Assembly (NCBI GenBank): GCA_013115135.1
Contig: JABANP010000541.1
Location: 1 to 34,350 of the forward strand
Reading direction: 5' to 3'
DNA: 34,350 bases
Source: Perkinsus olseni
Lineage: Eukaryota; Perkinsozoa; Perkinsida; Perkinsidae
The notes beneath the pieces are model-generated. The model was not told the DNA's origin. It worked only from the letters and a program-made list of their open reading frames with translations, and searched no databases. Shown here piece after piece: positions 18,980 to 29,791 of this stretch (the stretch's first letter is position 1; every line of letters begins with the position of its first letter). A program made the translations under genes and the position numbers.

Positions 18980-19711
18980 CAGTTGCCTTCCTGCGGCTTG
19001 TACTCGACCGGTGGTCAGCGACCGCATCTCGATAATCCTTCCACAACGTTGAGGAAGCTGCAAGTGTATCAGCGATATCTGACGCGAGAATCATATGCTC
19101 TGCGAAATGCCAGCATTAACCTAAGTCAGCGAAGTTGGTGGAATTTTCGTCCAGGCCCTGGACTCTAGGATTCAGTTTTCGAGCGCCCATTTTTAATGGC
19201 TTCAGGCGCTGCCGTTGGAGCTTCTCTATGCATTGCGCCCGTTGATCATCCGAGTCGCAAGGGACGTATCTTTACCCATTGAGGTTGAGCGAGGAAGATA
19301 CGAAACAGGTCGTATTGAAGATGGCGTGAATGCAGCGTTGTTGGTGGAGACTTTCGAGCTGGCGAATCTGTATGGAACCGGACGGGTAATACTCTCAGCG
19401 CCATCTCGGCGAAGTCCTTCGGTTGTTGCTTTGCGCGAATCGAAATTTTAGGGTTTATCAGTACAGAAAATTATACGTATTGAAAATATATTTTCTCAAT
19501 TGATAGATCACCGTACCATATATACAAACGTGTGCTCGGAACTTGTCGTTCTTCTCAGGATCGAAAAGCGCTCGCCCGATTGATCGATTTGCTGATAACA
19601 CAGCCCGGCATACAGCCGACGGAGATGGCTCAGATGAGGCTGTCGACTGAGTTCTCGAATTGGCTGGAGAAAAGGAATTTATTGGGCAGATTTCCACTGT
19701 TAAATGACGCG
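18980..19711 (+). CDS. Exon-like segments, possibly Pex16-like
   Basis: Three coding-like blocks on the + strand: 18980-19168 (LRKLQVYQRYLTRESYALRN, LSQRSWW), 19206-19451 (LELLYALRPLI then AALLVETFELANLYG) and 19560-19711 (RKALARLIDLL, LGRFPLLNDAI). The order of an ELLYxLRPLI block, a short aliphatic block and an RKxLxxLxxLL block recalls Pex16, a peroxisomal membrane biogenesis protein. The match is weak and the splice phases could not be made consistent, notably around the hairpin at 19266-19308. Treat as exons of one unresolved gene. Confidence 0.35.
19266..19308 (+). other. Hairpin intron-like element
   Basis: GTATCTT (19266) pairs with AAGATAC (19295-19301), followed by GAAACAG then GT: a 43-nt GT-AG unit with a terminal hairpin. 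It lies between the LRPLI block and the AALLVETF block. Removing exactly 43 nt shifts the frame by one, so its status as an intron is open; relatives occur at 20326, 22760, 29373, 33327 and 33912. Confidence 0.55.
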
Positions 19712-19760
19712 ATAAGTAGTAGGGTGCGGGGATCGAACCCGGGACCTCCGTTTTGTTGGG
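19712..19760 (-). other. tRNA-like sequence at an intron start
   Basis: Immediately after the likely donor (ATAA|GTAGTAGGG) comes GGGGATCGAACCCGGGACC, a T-arm/B-box read on the reverse strand. The same layout, an antisense tRNA 3' end just inside the donor, occurs at 30958 and 32609. No full cloverleaf was found. Confidence 0.5.
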
Positions 19761-19824
19761 TTCAGGTGGAATACATGCTAGAGGCTTTGACTCGTGGAGT
19801 GGTGATATGTGTCATTTTGTATCC

Positions 19825-20255
19825 CGAGGTCCCGGGTTCGAACCCCGGTAGGGGCATTCTGGCCATGTACAATTGCAGCCTTTGTCTAGTATAGGTTTTT
19901 TGTACCGCCCATGCGACACGCATGGAATCTTTAATTTTCTAATCGATCGCGTGATCGATAATCCACTATCTTTTGATATCACGACTTTGCACTTTGGGAG
20001 TTGTGTATAGGTGGCGGGTTCAATTCTCGGGTCCGCTTTTTTTCTAATTTTCTTCCACTGGGTGTTTCTTCTGGGTGGGTCACGTAATTTTGTGAGGTCA
20101 CAAGTTTTGAGAGTATCGACGTTCACCGGGTTTGGCTGCTGAGGAGGGGGCCATTCATGTGGGAGGCGTTGCATCACATGAAGGTGTTTGGTGGGGTGGT
20201 AGTAGTTGTGTTTAGTCTGCTCAAGACCCTGGGTTCAAATCCTGGTAGTATTGCT
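19825..20255 (+). other. Run of tRNA 3'-half-like sequences
   Basis: Sense-strand T-arm-like sites at about 19829-19852 (GGTCCCGGGTTCGAACCCCGG), 20013-20035 (GGCGGGTTCAATTC, followed by T7) and 20231-20250 (CCCTGGGTTCAAATCCTGG). None has a matching 5' half upstream. The T-runs could stop RNA polymerase III. Probably SINE-like or degraded tRNA genes, perhaps intronic. Confidence 0.45.
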
Positions 20256-20325
20256 GTGCGAGATTTCTTCTCACTCAGAGTGGGCTAAAATGTTGAAATT
20301 CGATACTTTATTGTTTGAAGGACTC

Positions 20326-20361
20326 GTATCTTCGAGGTTGCCCGTGAAAGATACAAAAAAG
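20326..20361 (+). other. Hairpin intron-like element
   Basis: GTATCTT...AAAGATACAAAAAAG, 36 nt, bounded by GT and AG, with a GAGGTTG loop block shared with 19266-19308 and 33327-33372. Being a multiple of three it leaves the surrounding frame open whether or not it is spliced. Confidence 0.55.
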
Positions 20362-21143
20362 GTCGTCTTGCTTACACTCTTTAATTCATAACAGGTTTTG
20401 TTGTCTTCTAGTATGTTATCACCTCGAGTAGCATCTACAGATCAGTACGAGAGTATCGACCCACTACGAGAAGCAGGAGACACTCGGGCCATCTCCGAGG
20501 TAGTCATGGTTTAAACGTCACCGTTGTTTTTTTTCGGTGTCGATGGCTGACGGCGGAGGGTGAAAGAAAGTGAACTCTTTGCGCATCTTCCGGCAGAGTT
20601 GATAGTGTCACTTTTGTTCGTGTATCGTGTGGTGAAAGAAATTGAATATTTGCAGATTTTTTTCACGAAATTTTTCGTGAAAATTACAATTTATTGAAAC
20701 CTCTTGTGTATCTTCCAGCAGAAATAATATCTTTATATTTCTAAGTTTACCCCGCGGAAGAAAGAAATTGAATCGTATCAGTAGAGCGTGAAAACGTATT
20801 GGGCGGAGTTCGCTTCTACCGTCTTCCTTGGACGTTTCGGGAAAAATTGCGAGAGAAGTGGGCTTGACAATCGCAGTTGGGATTGTCGCAGCGAGAGAAA
20901 TTTTATTTCTTTTTCGGGGTATTGGGAATTTTGGATTCGGCGTTACTCTGTTTTTTACGCTGGGAAACTTGCTAGCGTTTTTTCGAATTGTGCGTTGGAT
21001 GAATATCCTTGAGTTGTAGGAAATTTTTAGAGTATTTATATTTTCAAGAGAAAAATAATTTTTCCTATTGGAAGTATCCTTCCAAATTTTTCCTTTGGAC
21101 CAAATGGTAAGATCGGGAATTTCTTTCCTCATCCGCGTTCAGA
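20362..21143. other. Region with unresolved short exons
   Basis: A hydrophobic frame at 20828-21019 (KIAREVGLTIAVGIVAA and more) might be an exon of a small membrane protein, but neither start nor splice sites are convincing. Otherwise T-rich. Confidence 0.3.
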
Positions 21144-21637
21144 TGCCTTCCGGCATACGTAAAGGGTCGTGGCAGCATGATTCGCCGAAATTGAGCAGAA
21201 ATGTGTCGGTCGAGTCCCGGGAGCTGTCCGAAAGAATTTCCACCGCGGAGAGGAATGCCGAAGAAAATCAGAAATTGTGTCGGACGGAGAAGCAGCGGGT
21301 GGACAGGTCGATAGATGATGATGAGGATGAAGAGGGGTCAAGGAAGATCAATTTTGGAGATGAGGTAGTATGCAGGGTGTTGGGATTGAACCTGGGTGGA
21401 AGGGAGGCGCTCTGATGTAGTGTTGGGTTTGGCTCGCACACTTGCCTGGTGGACGAAATAATAAAGACGAATATTCAATCACAATAGACTCGGTGCTTCG
21501 AGGGACTGCGAGCAAACTTAGCATATTGGAAAGTAGGAGCGACGCTCACGTCAAAATGGGGAACTATCTACGTAGCAAAAATTATCGACGAAAATCTAGC
21601 CCTATTTTTGGTGGTATTTATAAATTTAAACCCTAGT
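21144..21637 (+). CDS. Possible acidic coiled-coil orphan (two exons)
   Basis: An ATG directly after an acceptor (CGTTCAG|ATG at 21144) opens a hydrophilic frame with a charged helix (LSERISTAERNAEENQKLCR) and an acidic stretch (DDDEDEEG). A second block ending at a stop at 21636 (VKMGNYLRSKNYRRKSS) could be the last exon, joined by a donor near 21392. A GGGATTGAACC site near 21384 resembles an antisense B-box but may simply be coding. Confidence 0.35.
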
Positions 21638-22117
21638 CTGAGGTCTCCTTTAATATTCTCCTGAATTGGGTACATCGAAAGTCACTTAGAAAAAACGAAA
21701 GGCACGAAAGTCGTCAAGTGCGAGTACACTTAGAATGAGACTGATGGAAGTGGGGACAACGGTAACATCAGCATGGTGTCCTTTATACGTAGATCTTGTA
21801 TCAAAGGTATATGTAGACGTATACCTTATACGTCCTTTATATTATAGACAAAAATGTAGCTCTCTAAGATTTGTTAGTACCACAACTCCCCGGAATCCTC
21901 ATCTACGGGTTGCATTTCTGTTCGTTGATGGTGAAGATGAGTTTTACTCCAAGAGAATTTATTCGCAAATTCTTTGAAACTTTTCATCGAATAACCTCCG
22001 CTTCGCTGTTCCAACCAGCGTGACGGAATCAGACGGACTGTCAGGGTGTAGAAGACAAGAATACGTTGTGCAATAGTCTTTGATAGTGCACGAAGATCGG
22101 TTTTCTCTGTTTCTCAG

Positions 22118-22360
22118 GTGAATGTGCGTTTCTTCAACCGCACCGGTTCCAGCTTGTCGCTGCGTGGACGGTCGCACAGCCAAAATGGTGTAGCTGATCT
22201 GGCAAGCTGCGTCAAGATGTTTGACGGTCGTAGTAATAGCAAATCATGTTTGGGCAAGACGACGAGTTATGAGAATCTCGGGGACTTGGAGAGCATAGCG
22301 GAGGAGATGGGCAAGCCGAGAGAGATGATGATGAGCGGTCGAAGGCCTCGGTCAAGGTGA
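22118..22360 (+). CDS. Terminal exon of an orphan gene
   Basis: A strong acceptor (TCTCTGTTTCTCAG) precedes an 80-codon frame ending at a stop, with a basic C terminus (MMMSGRRPRSR). The composition is coding-like (LGKTTSYENLGDLESIAEEM). A candidate first exon starts at ATG 21937 (MSFTPREFIRKFFETF), but the splice phase does not fit without another exon. Confidence 0.4.
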   Translation: MNVRFFNRTGSSLSLRGRSHSQNGVADLASCVKMFDGRSNSKSCLGKTTSYENLGDLESIAEEMGKPREMMMSGRRPRSR

Positions 22361-23608
22361 TAAGGGGAAGGAGTGGTATGGGGTGTTGGATGGAAACTTG
22401 TAGGCGGTTCGCACAGATTTTGGTGATACTGCGCGAGCAAGCCAGCAGCTTGACTTGGTAAATTCTGAGAATTTGGCGTCAATTAAAGAGGGAATTTTAT
22501 GAAAAATTTTCGATGATGGAAGTGTTGGTATAATACTATACTGGTGCGAACGGCATTGAGGGTTGTCAGGTCGTATGCTGACTTGGAGGAGATTGACTTC
22601 TAGACGTCATGAGGGAAGATACTTAACAATATTATTAGTGCTGCACTTTCTGCGTATCTTATGTACATGCGTGCAATTTCCAACTTGCAAGATTCCACCG
22701 CTTATTGTTAATCATTCATTGCATTGATTACTAAATACATATTCGAAGATACTGTGGAAGTATCTTAGCTTCATTCATAGTCATATTCACCCACCGTCAC
22801 CGGGCAATAATTGTTTCTGGTAGTGTCCTATTGTCAAAACGCTTATCAAGCGCTCATGGAGAATCTATTCACATACTGCTGAGATCCCCTGGAGGCTCCG
22901 GGTTCGAAACGCGGTGGAGTCATTTCTATGGCATTTCCGGGTTGACCTGCTGCCGTCTGAAGGCGAGCCGATGACCAATTTTGTGGCGCAGTGACGCTGA
23001 TTATACCAGTGGTCATCAGGGGGCGCTGTTCTCATTCCTCCGGCAGTTTCTTGAAAGATTCTCGAACAGGCTATGAGTTGGGTTCTCAATGTTTGGGCGG
23101 AATTTCGTGGCGCGCGGTAAAATCCGTGGTCCGTCTTGTCTGCGAACTCCACCATTTCCCGATGGATTCTACCGTTCAACGATTTCTAATTTTAAAAGGA
23201 CCGAAATTTTCCCGCTTTGAGCGACGAATTTTTCCGAAATTTTTCGTACATTTTCGAGTTTATTCCTGAACAACCGAAAGTTCAAAAGCGACAGCGACAG
23301 CGACAGCTCATGGAAGTGATTCGGGGATGGTGTGGTATGATTCATTAGCACTTAAAACCTGTGTGGCTGAGGAGCGCTGGAGAGTGGTTATGAGTAACGA
23401 AAGGATATAAGGAAAATATGGTATGAGAGAATTCTGAAGGAGTTAATCGGCAGACCGGGCAGGTGTGAGGGCGGTGAAGTTTCTTGTCAGCGGTGACGGC
23501 CTTGGGTTGCTGTTTCTTCTGTATTTTTTAGGGAATCTTTCAATTTTTTTCTATATTTTAGTTTTCCCCCTATTTTCAGCGAAGACGTTTTCTCGTACCG
23601 CGTTACGA
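22361..23608. other. Region without a resolved gene
   Basis: Holds a hairpin intron-like element (22760-22823), a sense GGGTTCGAAAC B-box-like site (about 22900) and a coding-like reverse frame (22865-23179) that could be an exon. The end (about 23520-23580) is T-rich with an acceptor (TTTTCAG) just before the phosphatase start. Confidence 0.35.
22760..22823 (+). other. Hairpin-type intron-like repeat
   Basis: GTATCTTAGCTTCATTCATAG, then GTCATAT.CAC, CACCGTCACCGGG and TTGTTTCTG ending TAG. It aligns along its whole length with the intron at 29373-29459, which has an additional AAGATACGAAATAGGTCAA in the middle. Preceded by AAGATACTGTGGAA, which makes a further inverted pair. Confidence 0.65.
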
Positions 23609-24468
23609 ATGGTGAATAGAGTGCCGAGGTATTTGATTTTCGACAAAGACGGTACGCTGCTGGATCTGAATAAAACTTACGGAGCGTCAGTGGAGGTTTT
23701 GGCGAAGCGGATGAGCGATGAGTTCGGCGTGGAGCCGCGGAGGTTGGAGAACGTGCTCGGGCTCGATCCAGAGCGGAAGCGTTTTAAGGAAGATGCGTTA
23801 TGTATGACGGGTGAGGATATGATTCTTGAATCGCGCACTGCGAAGATTTTATTATTTTTTCAGTGAGCAACTCGGAGATGGCGCGGAAGGTGGAGGATAG
23901 TGGCATTCCAGCAGGACCGGTGATGAGCCACATGAAAGACTATCGACCCACTTTCGTACCGGCGTGCAACTTACCAGTGCTTTTCGGCGACTTGCGGGAA
24001 TTGGGAGTTCAGAAAATCGGAGTGTTGTCACTAGACGATGTGAGTGTGATAATCTTGCAATCTTGCTTCATCTTGCATTTCCTCAGGTAGCTGCTACTGA
24101 GCGGTTCCTAGAAGCTCAGGGCCTCTCGTCGAGCGACGTGGACGGTATCGTCGGAGGTGATATGAATTTGCGACCGAAGCCGAGTGATGACGGGGTAAAA
24201 TTTTTATTGAAAAAATGGAAGTGTGGCGACTTGAGGGAAGCGATGATAGTTGGTGATCATCCTATGGATATGAAGGTAGCTAGGTGTATGAAAATCGATC
24301 AGTTGATCGATTGTGAGCGTATCTTAGGTTGGAGCGGGCTTCGGATGGCGTGTTGGTGTGTGTGGTACTGGTCTGAGCTCTCCTGAGGCGCTGTGGGCGG
24401 CCGGAGCTACCCACGTGATTCGGGATGTCTCTAAGTTGATCGATTGTGTTATTAAAGAGAATCCGTGA
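23609..24468 (+). CDS. HAD-family phosphatase (phosphoglycolate phosphatase-like)
   Basis: Exons 23609-23810, 23864-24039, 24087-24275 and 24328-24468; introns of 53, 47 and 52 nt, all GT-AG and phase-consistent; 235 aa, the usual size of this family. Motif I FDKDGTLLD (nucleophile D12, acid/base D14), motif II LSLDD (S123), motif III lysine in LRPKP (K157), motif IV GDHPMDMK (D183, D187). A helical cap fits between motifs I and II. The enzyme should hydrolyse small phosphorylated metabolites with Mg2+; the cap does not identify the substrate. ATG 23609 is chosen because it directly precedes motif I. The last intron ends in CGTATCTTAG and contains a palindromic AATCGATCA-GT-TGATCGATT. Confidence 0.9.
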
Positions 24469-25423
24469 CATTGTTTTGTTGTTGTTTTTGTTACTTCAAT
24501 TCGTACTCCTTGAGAATTAGGAGCTGGGCGAGCTGGTTGTGGATTTGAGAGTGTCGGTAGACTGGGCTACGGATAAATTTGGGTACTCATTAGTCATTAT
24601 TGAAGCTGAGCCCTGGGTGAAAATTCCGTCAACGATGGGACGGCGAACTACTTTGCATCCGTACTCGAGCGAGTTCACAAAGTTCCCATCACGAAAGGCA
24701 GACGGCGGCTAGCTTGACCCCGAGGGAATGGGGAAATACGTCGTACGAGAGAGAGTATCATTAATGAAATAAAGTTGTCCTTTCTGGCATACGCAGACGA
24801 AATCCTCCTCGAGAGGAGCTTTCGGTACTTTTTGAGGCACATGGTCATGATACCCAAGTTAGTGGTTCGGGAGAGATAGTCGTGAAACCCATCTTCCATC
24901 GCTCTGTTGTTATTTCCCTCTTGACTTAACAAAACCATGCTTCAGCCAGTAACAGGGGAATAGGAAGAGATACTGATCTAACGCTCAAATATGCACCACA
25001 ATATCGTAATAACATTAAAATGACGTGGTCTAGCGAGGAGAGACAAATGCACAACGTAGCTCAGAGAATTACACAAGAGTATCACAAATTATGGTACCCA
25101 TGACGGAGGGAGTTCACTACACTCTGGGGAGGTGGAGTTGGGCTGATTATAACCACCCAAGTTTTGCTACGGACAATGCTGCCAATGCCCTCAGTCCGAC
25201 CTACCCACCTCGATGGTGGGCATCCCCATCATCCTATCATTGCCAGCTGCCTTGGCATCAGGCACCTACCTTCGTCCCAAGCTGGCTCACAAGGCCCTCA
25301 GGCAGCTGATGAGTGGAGCTGACCTCCGAACAGGGGTGGAGGTCGTTGAGGTAGGGACGGTCGTAGTTGGTCTCACATCACGGCATTCCTAGAATCCGTA
25401 GCATAGCAGATTTAAGAACGCTG
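24469..25423. other. Intergenic region, possible reverse ORF
   Basis: A reverse ATG-started frame at 24675-24938 (87 codons, basic) has fair composition but no family. A + frame at 25091-25309 is Pro/Trp-rich and unconvincing. Confidence 0.3.
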
Positions 25424-26249
25424 TCACCTAACCGAGTATAGCATTGCATCTTGAGGGCTTATATTACTATGATTTTCATAACATAACCTCAATGCTTCAG
25501 AGCAAAACTCTTCTCGAAAAATTAGAAGAAATTCCCTCCGCAAATTCATAGCAGCCACGGCGCAAAATACCAACTTTTGCCGAAAACCGGAGATACTCAG
25601 AATCTGTGGAAGGGCGTCCGCCTTTACCTCAGATTCATTCCAATGCCACTCCAACCCTATTTTACATATTGCGGATGTTTGGGTACGATTCTTCTGTTGA
25701 TGCTGCTGGGAATGAGGTCAGTTCCGGGTGATACTCTTACCGTTTGAGGATGGCTACGGTGCTCCTCCTGATCATCATCTTGTTCTGGATTCCTGGCATT
25801 TACCGGCACCTCGTGGATTGTCTAAGGGCCTGCTGATTTCTGTGGGACAGATTACTTTGGATGCTCTCCTAGCCGCCATCGGGTCCAGCTCGGTGTTTGT
25901 CGCAAACCGATTCAAAACACCGCACCCGAGATTTGCCCTCCGGAATACAATTCTTTCATCTTCTGTCATCCGCCACTTAGCTTGATTGTACCCTCTTATC
26001 GGAGCAGAATGAGCAGTACCTCTCTGAAGGTTACCGCGTCCCTTCCGTCAGAATGCGACTCCTCAGGTTCTGCGGGTTTGCCCTTCCGAGCAGGCCGGAG
26101 GACGCAAAGTGAGGTGTCTCAGTGTGTAAATTTTCGTTATCGCTCCGTAGGGTCTCCAAGAGCGGTCCAAGTGTCACACCGGGGTGGAGTCGGATGGTCG
26201 GAGCACCAGCGCGGGTAAGGCCGGATATTTCCCGAATTTCTGAGCTCAC
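25424..26249 (-). CDS. Reverse-strand multi-exon orphan, partial model
   Basis: Exon 26249-26035 and exon 25994-25804 join in frame across a 40-nt GT-AG intron (25995-26034). A third, 25705-25666, fits the phase with a good acceptor. A coding-like block at 25654-25424 ending at a stop (SGFRQKLVFCAVAAMNLRRE) is probably the last exon, though its junction is unresolved. Blocks include LHPGVTLGPLLETLRSDNEN and AARRASKVICPTEI. No family recognised. The + strand is also open over part of this, so confidence is moderate. Confidence 0.5.
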
Positions 26250-27166
26250 GTAGGTCGTGGATCTACCCGGGCCTTGAATGCATTCTCGACATCCGAGAAT
26301 GGCGAAGTAAGATCGGGAAGTGGGAGACCTGTGGGGGAAGGAGAGATGTCTTCAGCTGGTTGGTGGGCAAGCGAGGAGATCTAGGCTCGGGCCGGAGGAA
26401 CGGAGGCGGTTCTTTGAACGGCTTTGTGAACCTCGGAGGGACTACGGGAGGAGGTGATTGAAAGGTGACTGCTGCTTCGATATTAATGCTTGATAGACGC
26501 TAGCGGTAGAAGTTCTGTTTTTTGGGGGAAAGGCTATACCGAAAAAGCGGTATAGCTCCCCTTCTCGAGGGTGTTAATTATTGATTAATACTAGTAGTGA
26601 ATAGTCTGAATAAAGGTGACTAATACTACCAGGGAGCCGCAAGCACTCACGGAGTTGTTATTAAAAGTTCTAATGCCGTCTGCGACCGACTCAGAGTAAC
26701 GCCCATTTTCAGTAACCAACTAGTCATCCCAATAACCAGTTTTCATATCAGTAGCCAATGATCCGCACTAATAACCGAGTGATATACACAGTGTAAACCC
26801 AATAGTATCCGAGGAGCAATAGATACCTCAGAGGAGTACAGAGATAATAACCCAGATATAACTTCTACTTAATACTCAGTCTTATACAGACTTACACAGC
26901 GTCTAGCTACGCAGGTAACACATATAGAGACAGAAAGGATACTCAGAGACAATCACACAGAGCAATATCAATGCAGGTCAGAACTCAGAGTTACAGCAGT
27001 GCAGCGCGCTCACCACTTGATTGTCATACAGCGTAGAGCATCCCGACACTAATAATATACTATTGTAGGTAATATTACTATTGAAAATCATAAAATAATA
27101 ATTATAGTCAAATAATAATAAACATTAAAAAAGGAATTGCAATAATAATAAGAATTTGACTCTAAT
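26250..27166. other. Intergenic, AT-rich toward the 3' end
   Basis: No gene seen. 26533-26556 is a stem-loop (GCTATACCG / CGGTATAGC, 6-nt A-rich loop). 26600-27000 is low-complexity with repeated AATAACC-like words; 27050-27160 is very AT-rich with AATAAT runs, next to the start of the following gene. Confidence 0.45.
26533..26556. other. Stem-loop
   Basis: Nine perfect base pairs with the 6-nt loop AAAAAG. Could form a structured RNA end; no U-run follows directly, so it is not called a terminator. Confidence 0.6.
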
Positions 27167-29484
27167 ATGAAAAAAAATAATTATTTATTTTTTTCGACCA
27201 GTAGTAGTTTATTTCTCGTTTTCTTTCTGCTGTCCCTTGCCGCATCCGACGTCCACCCGGAATTTTACCGCAGGATTGTGACACGGGGCAAGGTCGAAGG
27301 CCGTGGTTTGAGCAGGGAGGAAGAAAGAACGATGCTTCAGAGGCTTTGCAGTCGTCCTAGTTCTCGGAGCGTTGTTAGCGAGGTCCGTGAATGGTGACTG
27401 AGCCGAGCGTGAATAGAGTTCATCGTAGGAGTCCGTCTGTCCGGTGATAGCGGGTCCTCGAAGGAGTCGCGAAGAGCAGGAAAGGATAAGCGATCGGATG
27501 GCTCGGCCGAGGGAGGTGGTTGTGGAGGAAGAATCTTACCGTTTCAAGCCGATGGTCCTGAACAATCCTCTTTACTGTCACGTGAAAACAAGGTGATGGT
27601 CAGTTGCTTCTTCCCGCTCAGCTTCGATTGATACCATCGCCTGGCGTACGTGAAGATGACGATTCATTAGTCGCCATGATGGTGATAGCCATTGCTTACA
27701 CGCTCGCGTGCTAACTAGCCTCTTCTCTCGGCCATTGGTACTCTTACCTACAACGCTCTTATCGTCTCACTTACTTAGAGTTGATTATGCGTCATTCGTA
27801 CTGATCGTTGTTCGCTGATGCTCTTGACAAATCCCCGTTACTCTCACTACAAGCTGAATGATCCGTTCACGATCAGTTTACGATCAGTTTACGAACAGTT
27901 TACGAACAGTTTACGATCAGTTTACGATCAGTTTACGATCAGTTTAGGTTTATGATCAGTTTACGATCAGTTTACGATCAGTTTACGATCAGTTCAAGTT
28001 TATGATCAGTTTACGATCAGTTCACGATCAGTTTACGATCAGTTTACGATCAGTTTACGATCAGTTTACGATCAGTTCACGATCAGTTCATGATCAGTTT
28101 ACGATCAGTTTACGATCAGTTTACGATCAGTTTAGGTTTATGATCAGTTTACGGTCAGTTCACGATCAGTTTACGATCAGTTTACGATCAGTTTACGATC
28201 AGTTTACGATCAGTTTACGATCAGTTTACGATCAGTTTACGATCAGTTTGCGATCAGTTTACGATCAGTTCACGATCAGTTTACGATCAGTCGACTTTCG
28301 CACGCTCTTCCGATCATCTCAAGTGCTCGGAGGGTATCATCCTCAGAATGCCCATGCGTGATGAGGGTCAGTGTAGGTATCTGAACCCTCGTGCCTCTCC
28401 CGCCTCCCACCGGCCCTCTCGCTCCTTGAGTGACTTCAGAGCAGCACTGAAAATAAGGAAACGCTCGGGTGATTGTTGACGGGCTTCGAACTTCCTTCGG
28501 TACGCATACCACAATTTGCGATACTCCTGTATAATTCTCTGAGCTAGTCTGTGCATTTGTCCCTCCTCACTAGAGAACGGTATTCTGATGAAACGTTTTC
28601 ATGTAAATAAATTGTGTAAATTTAACAAAAATTGTGTAAACTCGTCAAAAATTGTGTAAATCTACCAAAAAATGTGTAAATTTACCAAAAATTGTGTAAA
28701 TTTACCAAAAATTGTGTAAATTCGTCAAAAATTGTGGAAATTTACCAAAATTATATAAATTCACTACACAAACATAAATTTCTCAATAAATTTTAAGTAG
28801 CATGATTTCATTTTCTTGTAAAGTACGTGTTTCAGCAGCGGCTCAGTAACGAACTTCATTCCCCAGTCACCAACAGTCAGGCTACGGACACCACCGAGTT
28901 TCAAGAGCGTTTTCAGAATCTGTCAAGTCCAGCGGGCTCCCACCTAGGAGAGCGGAGCTACCTCGGCCGTACTCCGTAGATCTGCTCACGGGCGAACGAC
29001 TGAACACGGCACCTCAACTGGGAAGGACATGGGAGCAGCAGATGGCTGCGTTGGAGAGGCTGGGTGAGGTCCCGGGTTCGATTCCAGGGACGGCAGTTTT
29101 TTTGCGCTTTAGTGAGAAAACCTGAAGGGAAGGCGGCGATAAAAGACGAGAGGGAGGTCGGAGAGGACGGGCAGGGCCGGCGGGAATCTTAGGTTGACTC
29201 TGGCAACTTACGGATTTCTCTGTTGCTAGGCACTTGTAGACGAGATCCTGTGGATTTACGTAGCCATCTCGCGTGACTTACCGAAGGAAGCCCGACGACT
29301 GCGAATTTGGTTCGAGAGGGAAATGACCGCCATCAATCGGGGTAGCGTGGGATCAATACAGGAACTGCAGAAGTATCATAGCTTCATTCATAGAAGATAC
29401 GAAATAGGTCAAGTCATATACACTCACCGTCACCGGGGAATATTCGTTTTTGCATACAGAACAAAAAAGCTTAGAAAGAGATGA
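27167..29484 (+). CDS. Signal-peptide orphan, five exons
   Basis: Exons 27167-27382, 27429-27592, 28867-29068, 29230-29372 and 29460-29484; 249 aa, frame and phases consistent throughout. The N terminus is a strong signal peptide (MKKNNYLFFSTSSSLFLVFFLLSLAAS), followed by a charged segment that could be a transit peptide if the protein goes to a relic plastid. Later blocks: FKPMVLNNPLYCHV, TAPQLGRTWEQQMAALERLG, DEILWIYVAISRDLPKEARR; the tail is basic (KTKKLRKR). No family recognised. Intron 2 (27593-28866) contains two minisatellites, intron 3 (29069-29229) a tRNA-like T-arm, and intron 4 (29373-29459) the hairpin motif. Confidence 0.65.
27868..28290 (+). repeat. 11-bp minisatellite, about 38 units
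   Basis: Unit TTTACGATCAG with variants (TTCACGATCAG, TTTACGAACAG, AGGTTTATGATCAG). Lies in intron 2 of the signal-peptide gene. Eleven is not a multiple of three, so the open frame through it (28002-28361) is a translation of the repeat and not a gene. The periodicity is about one helical turn. Confidence 0.95.
28611..28758 (+). repeat. 20-bp minisatellite, about 7 units
   Basis: Unit ATTGTGTAAATTTACCAAAA, with TCGTC or TTAAC variants in the second half; exact 20-bp spacing. AT-rich; same intron as the 11-bp minisatellite. Confidence 0.95.
29069..29229 (+). other. Intron beginning with a tRNA T-arm
   Basis: The donor is GAG|GTCCCGGG, and the first 36 nt read GTCCCGGGTTCGATTCC then GGGACGGCA and T7, the 3' half of a tRNA plus a polymerase III-type T-run. 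The splice donor GT is the first base pair of the T-arm block. No 5' tRNA half precedes it; the upstream exon codes protein. Confidence 0.6.
29373..29459 (+). other. Hairpin-type intron
   Basis: 87-nt intron 4 of the signal-peptide gene. GTATCATAGCTTCATTCATAG, then AAGATACGAAATAGGTC, CACCGTCACCGGGG and CATACAG. Homologous to 22760-22823. The GTATC/GATAC arms could bring the intron ends together. Confidence 0.65.
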
Positions 29485-29791
29485 GTTGTAATATTTCCGA
29501 GTATGCCGATGATAAGTACATTCCCTTCCACGTGGTGATTGCGCACTCGGAAGAATCGTGTGAGGGAAGATACCCTCACTATTGACAGCGCGGCGAAGTG
29601 ACTCTGCGGCTTCACCGCGAGCGCGCGTTTTCCGAGGAGTGCGGAGTAATCGGTAGAGAATCTATGATGGAAAGAAAAACAGTTTAATGAGTGTAAACCA
29701 TCTTCAGTCACCATCGGCGTGGGAGTGTTTTAGACCGGTGCCTGTCGAATTTCTTTCCGTCAATTTTTGACCGAATTTGTTTTCTGGACGA
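29485..29791. other. Intergenic region
   Basis: No supported gene. AAGATACCCTCAC at 29563 resembles AAGATACTTAAC at 22616. Confidence 0.35.

Noticed and set aside
21381..21400. Antisense tRNA B-box at an intron start
   Set aside because: The same bases can be read as coding in a model with a donor at about 21392, so it is not counted as evidence for tRNA-derived introns.
17640..24310. Palindromes in the right part (for example 17645, 19945, 24293)
   Set aside because: These ATCGATCA-type inverted repeats have 2-6 nt spacers, not one base, and are few; they belong to a different class.
28002..28361. 119-codon open frame with repeating peptide
   Set aside because: It is only the translation of the 11-bp minisatellite; all frames are open and composition follows the repeat.
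29258..29270. Second spliced-leader match (ACGTAGCCATCT)
   Set aside because: Only 11-12 bases and inside a well-supported coding exon; taken as chance.
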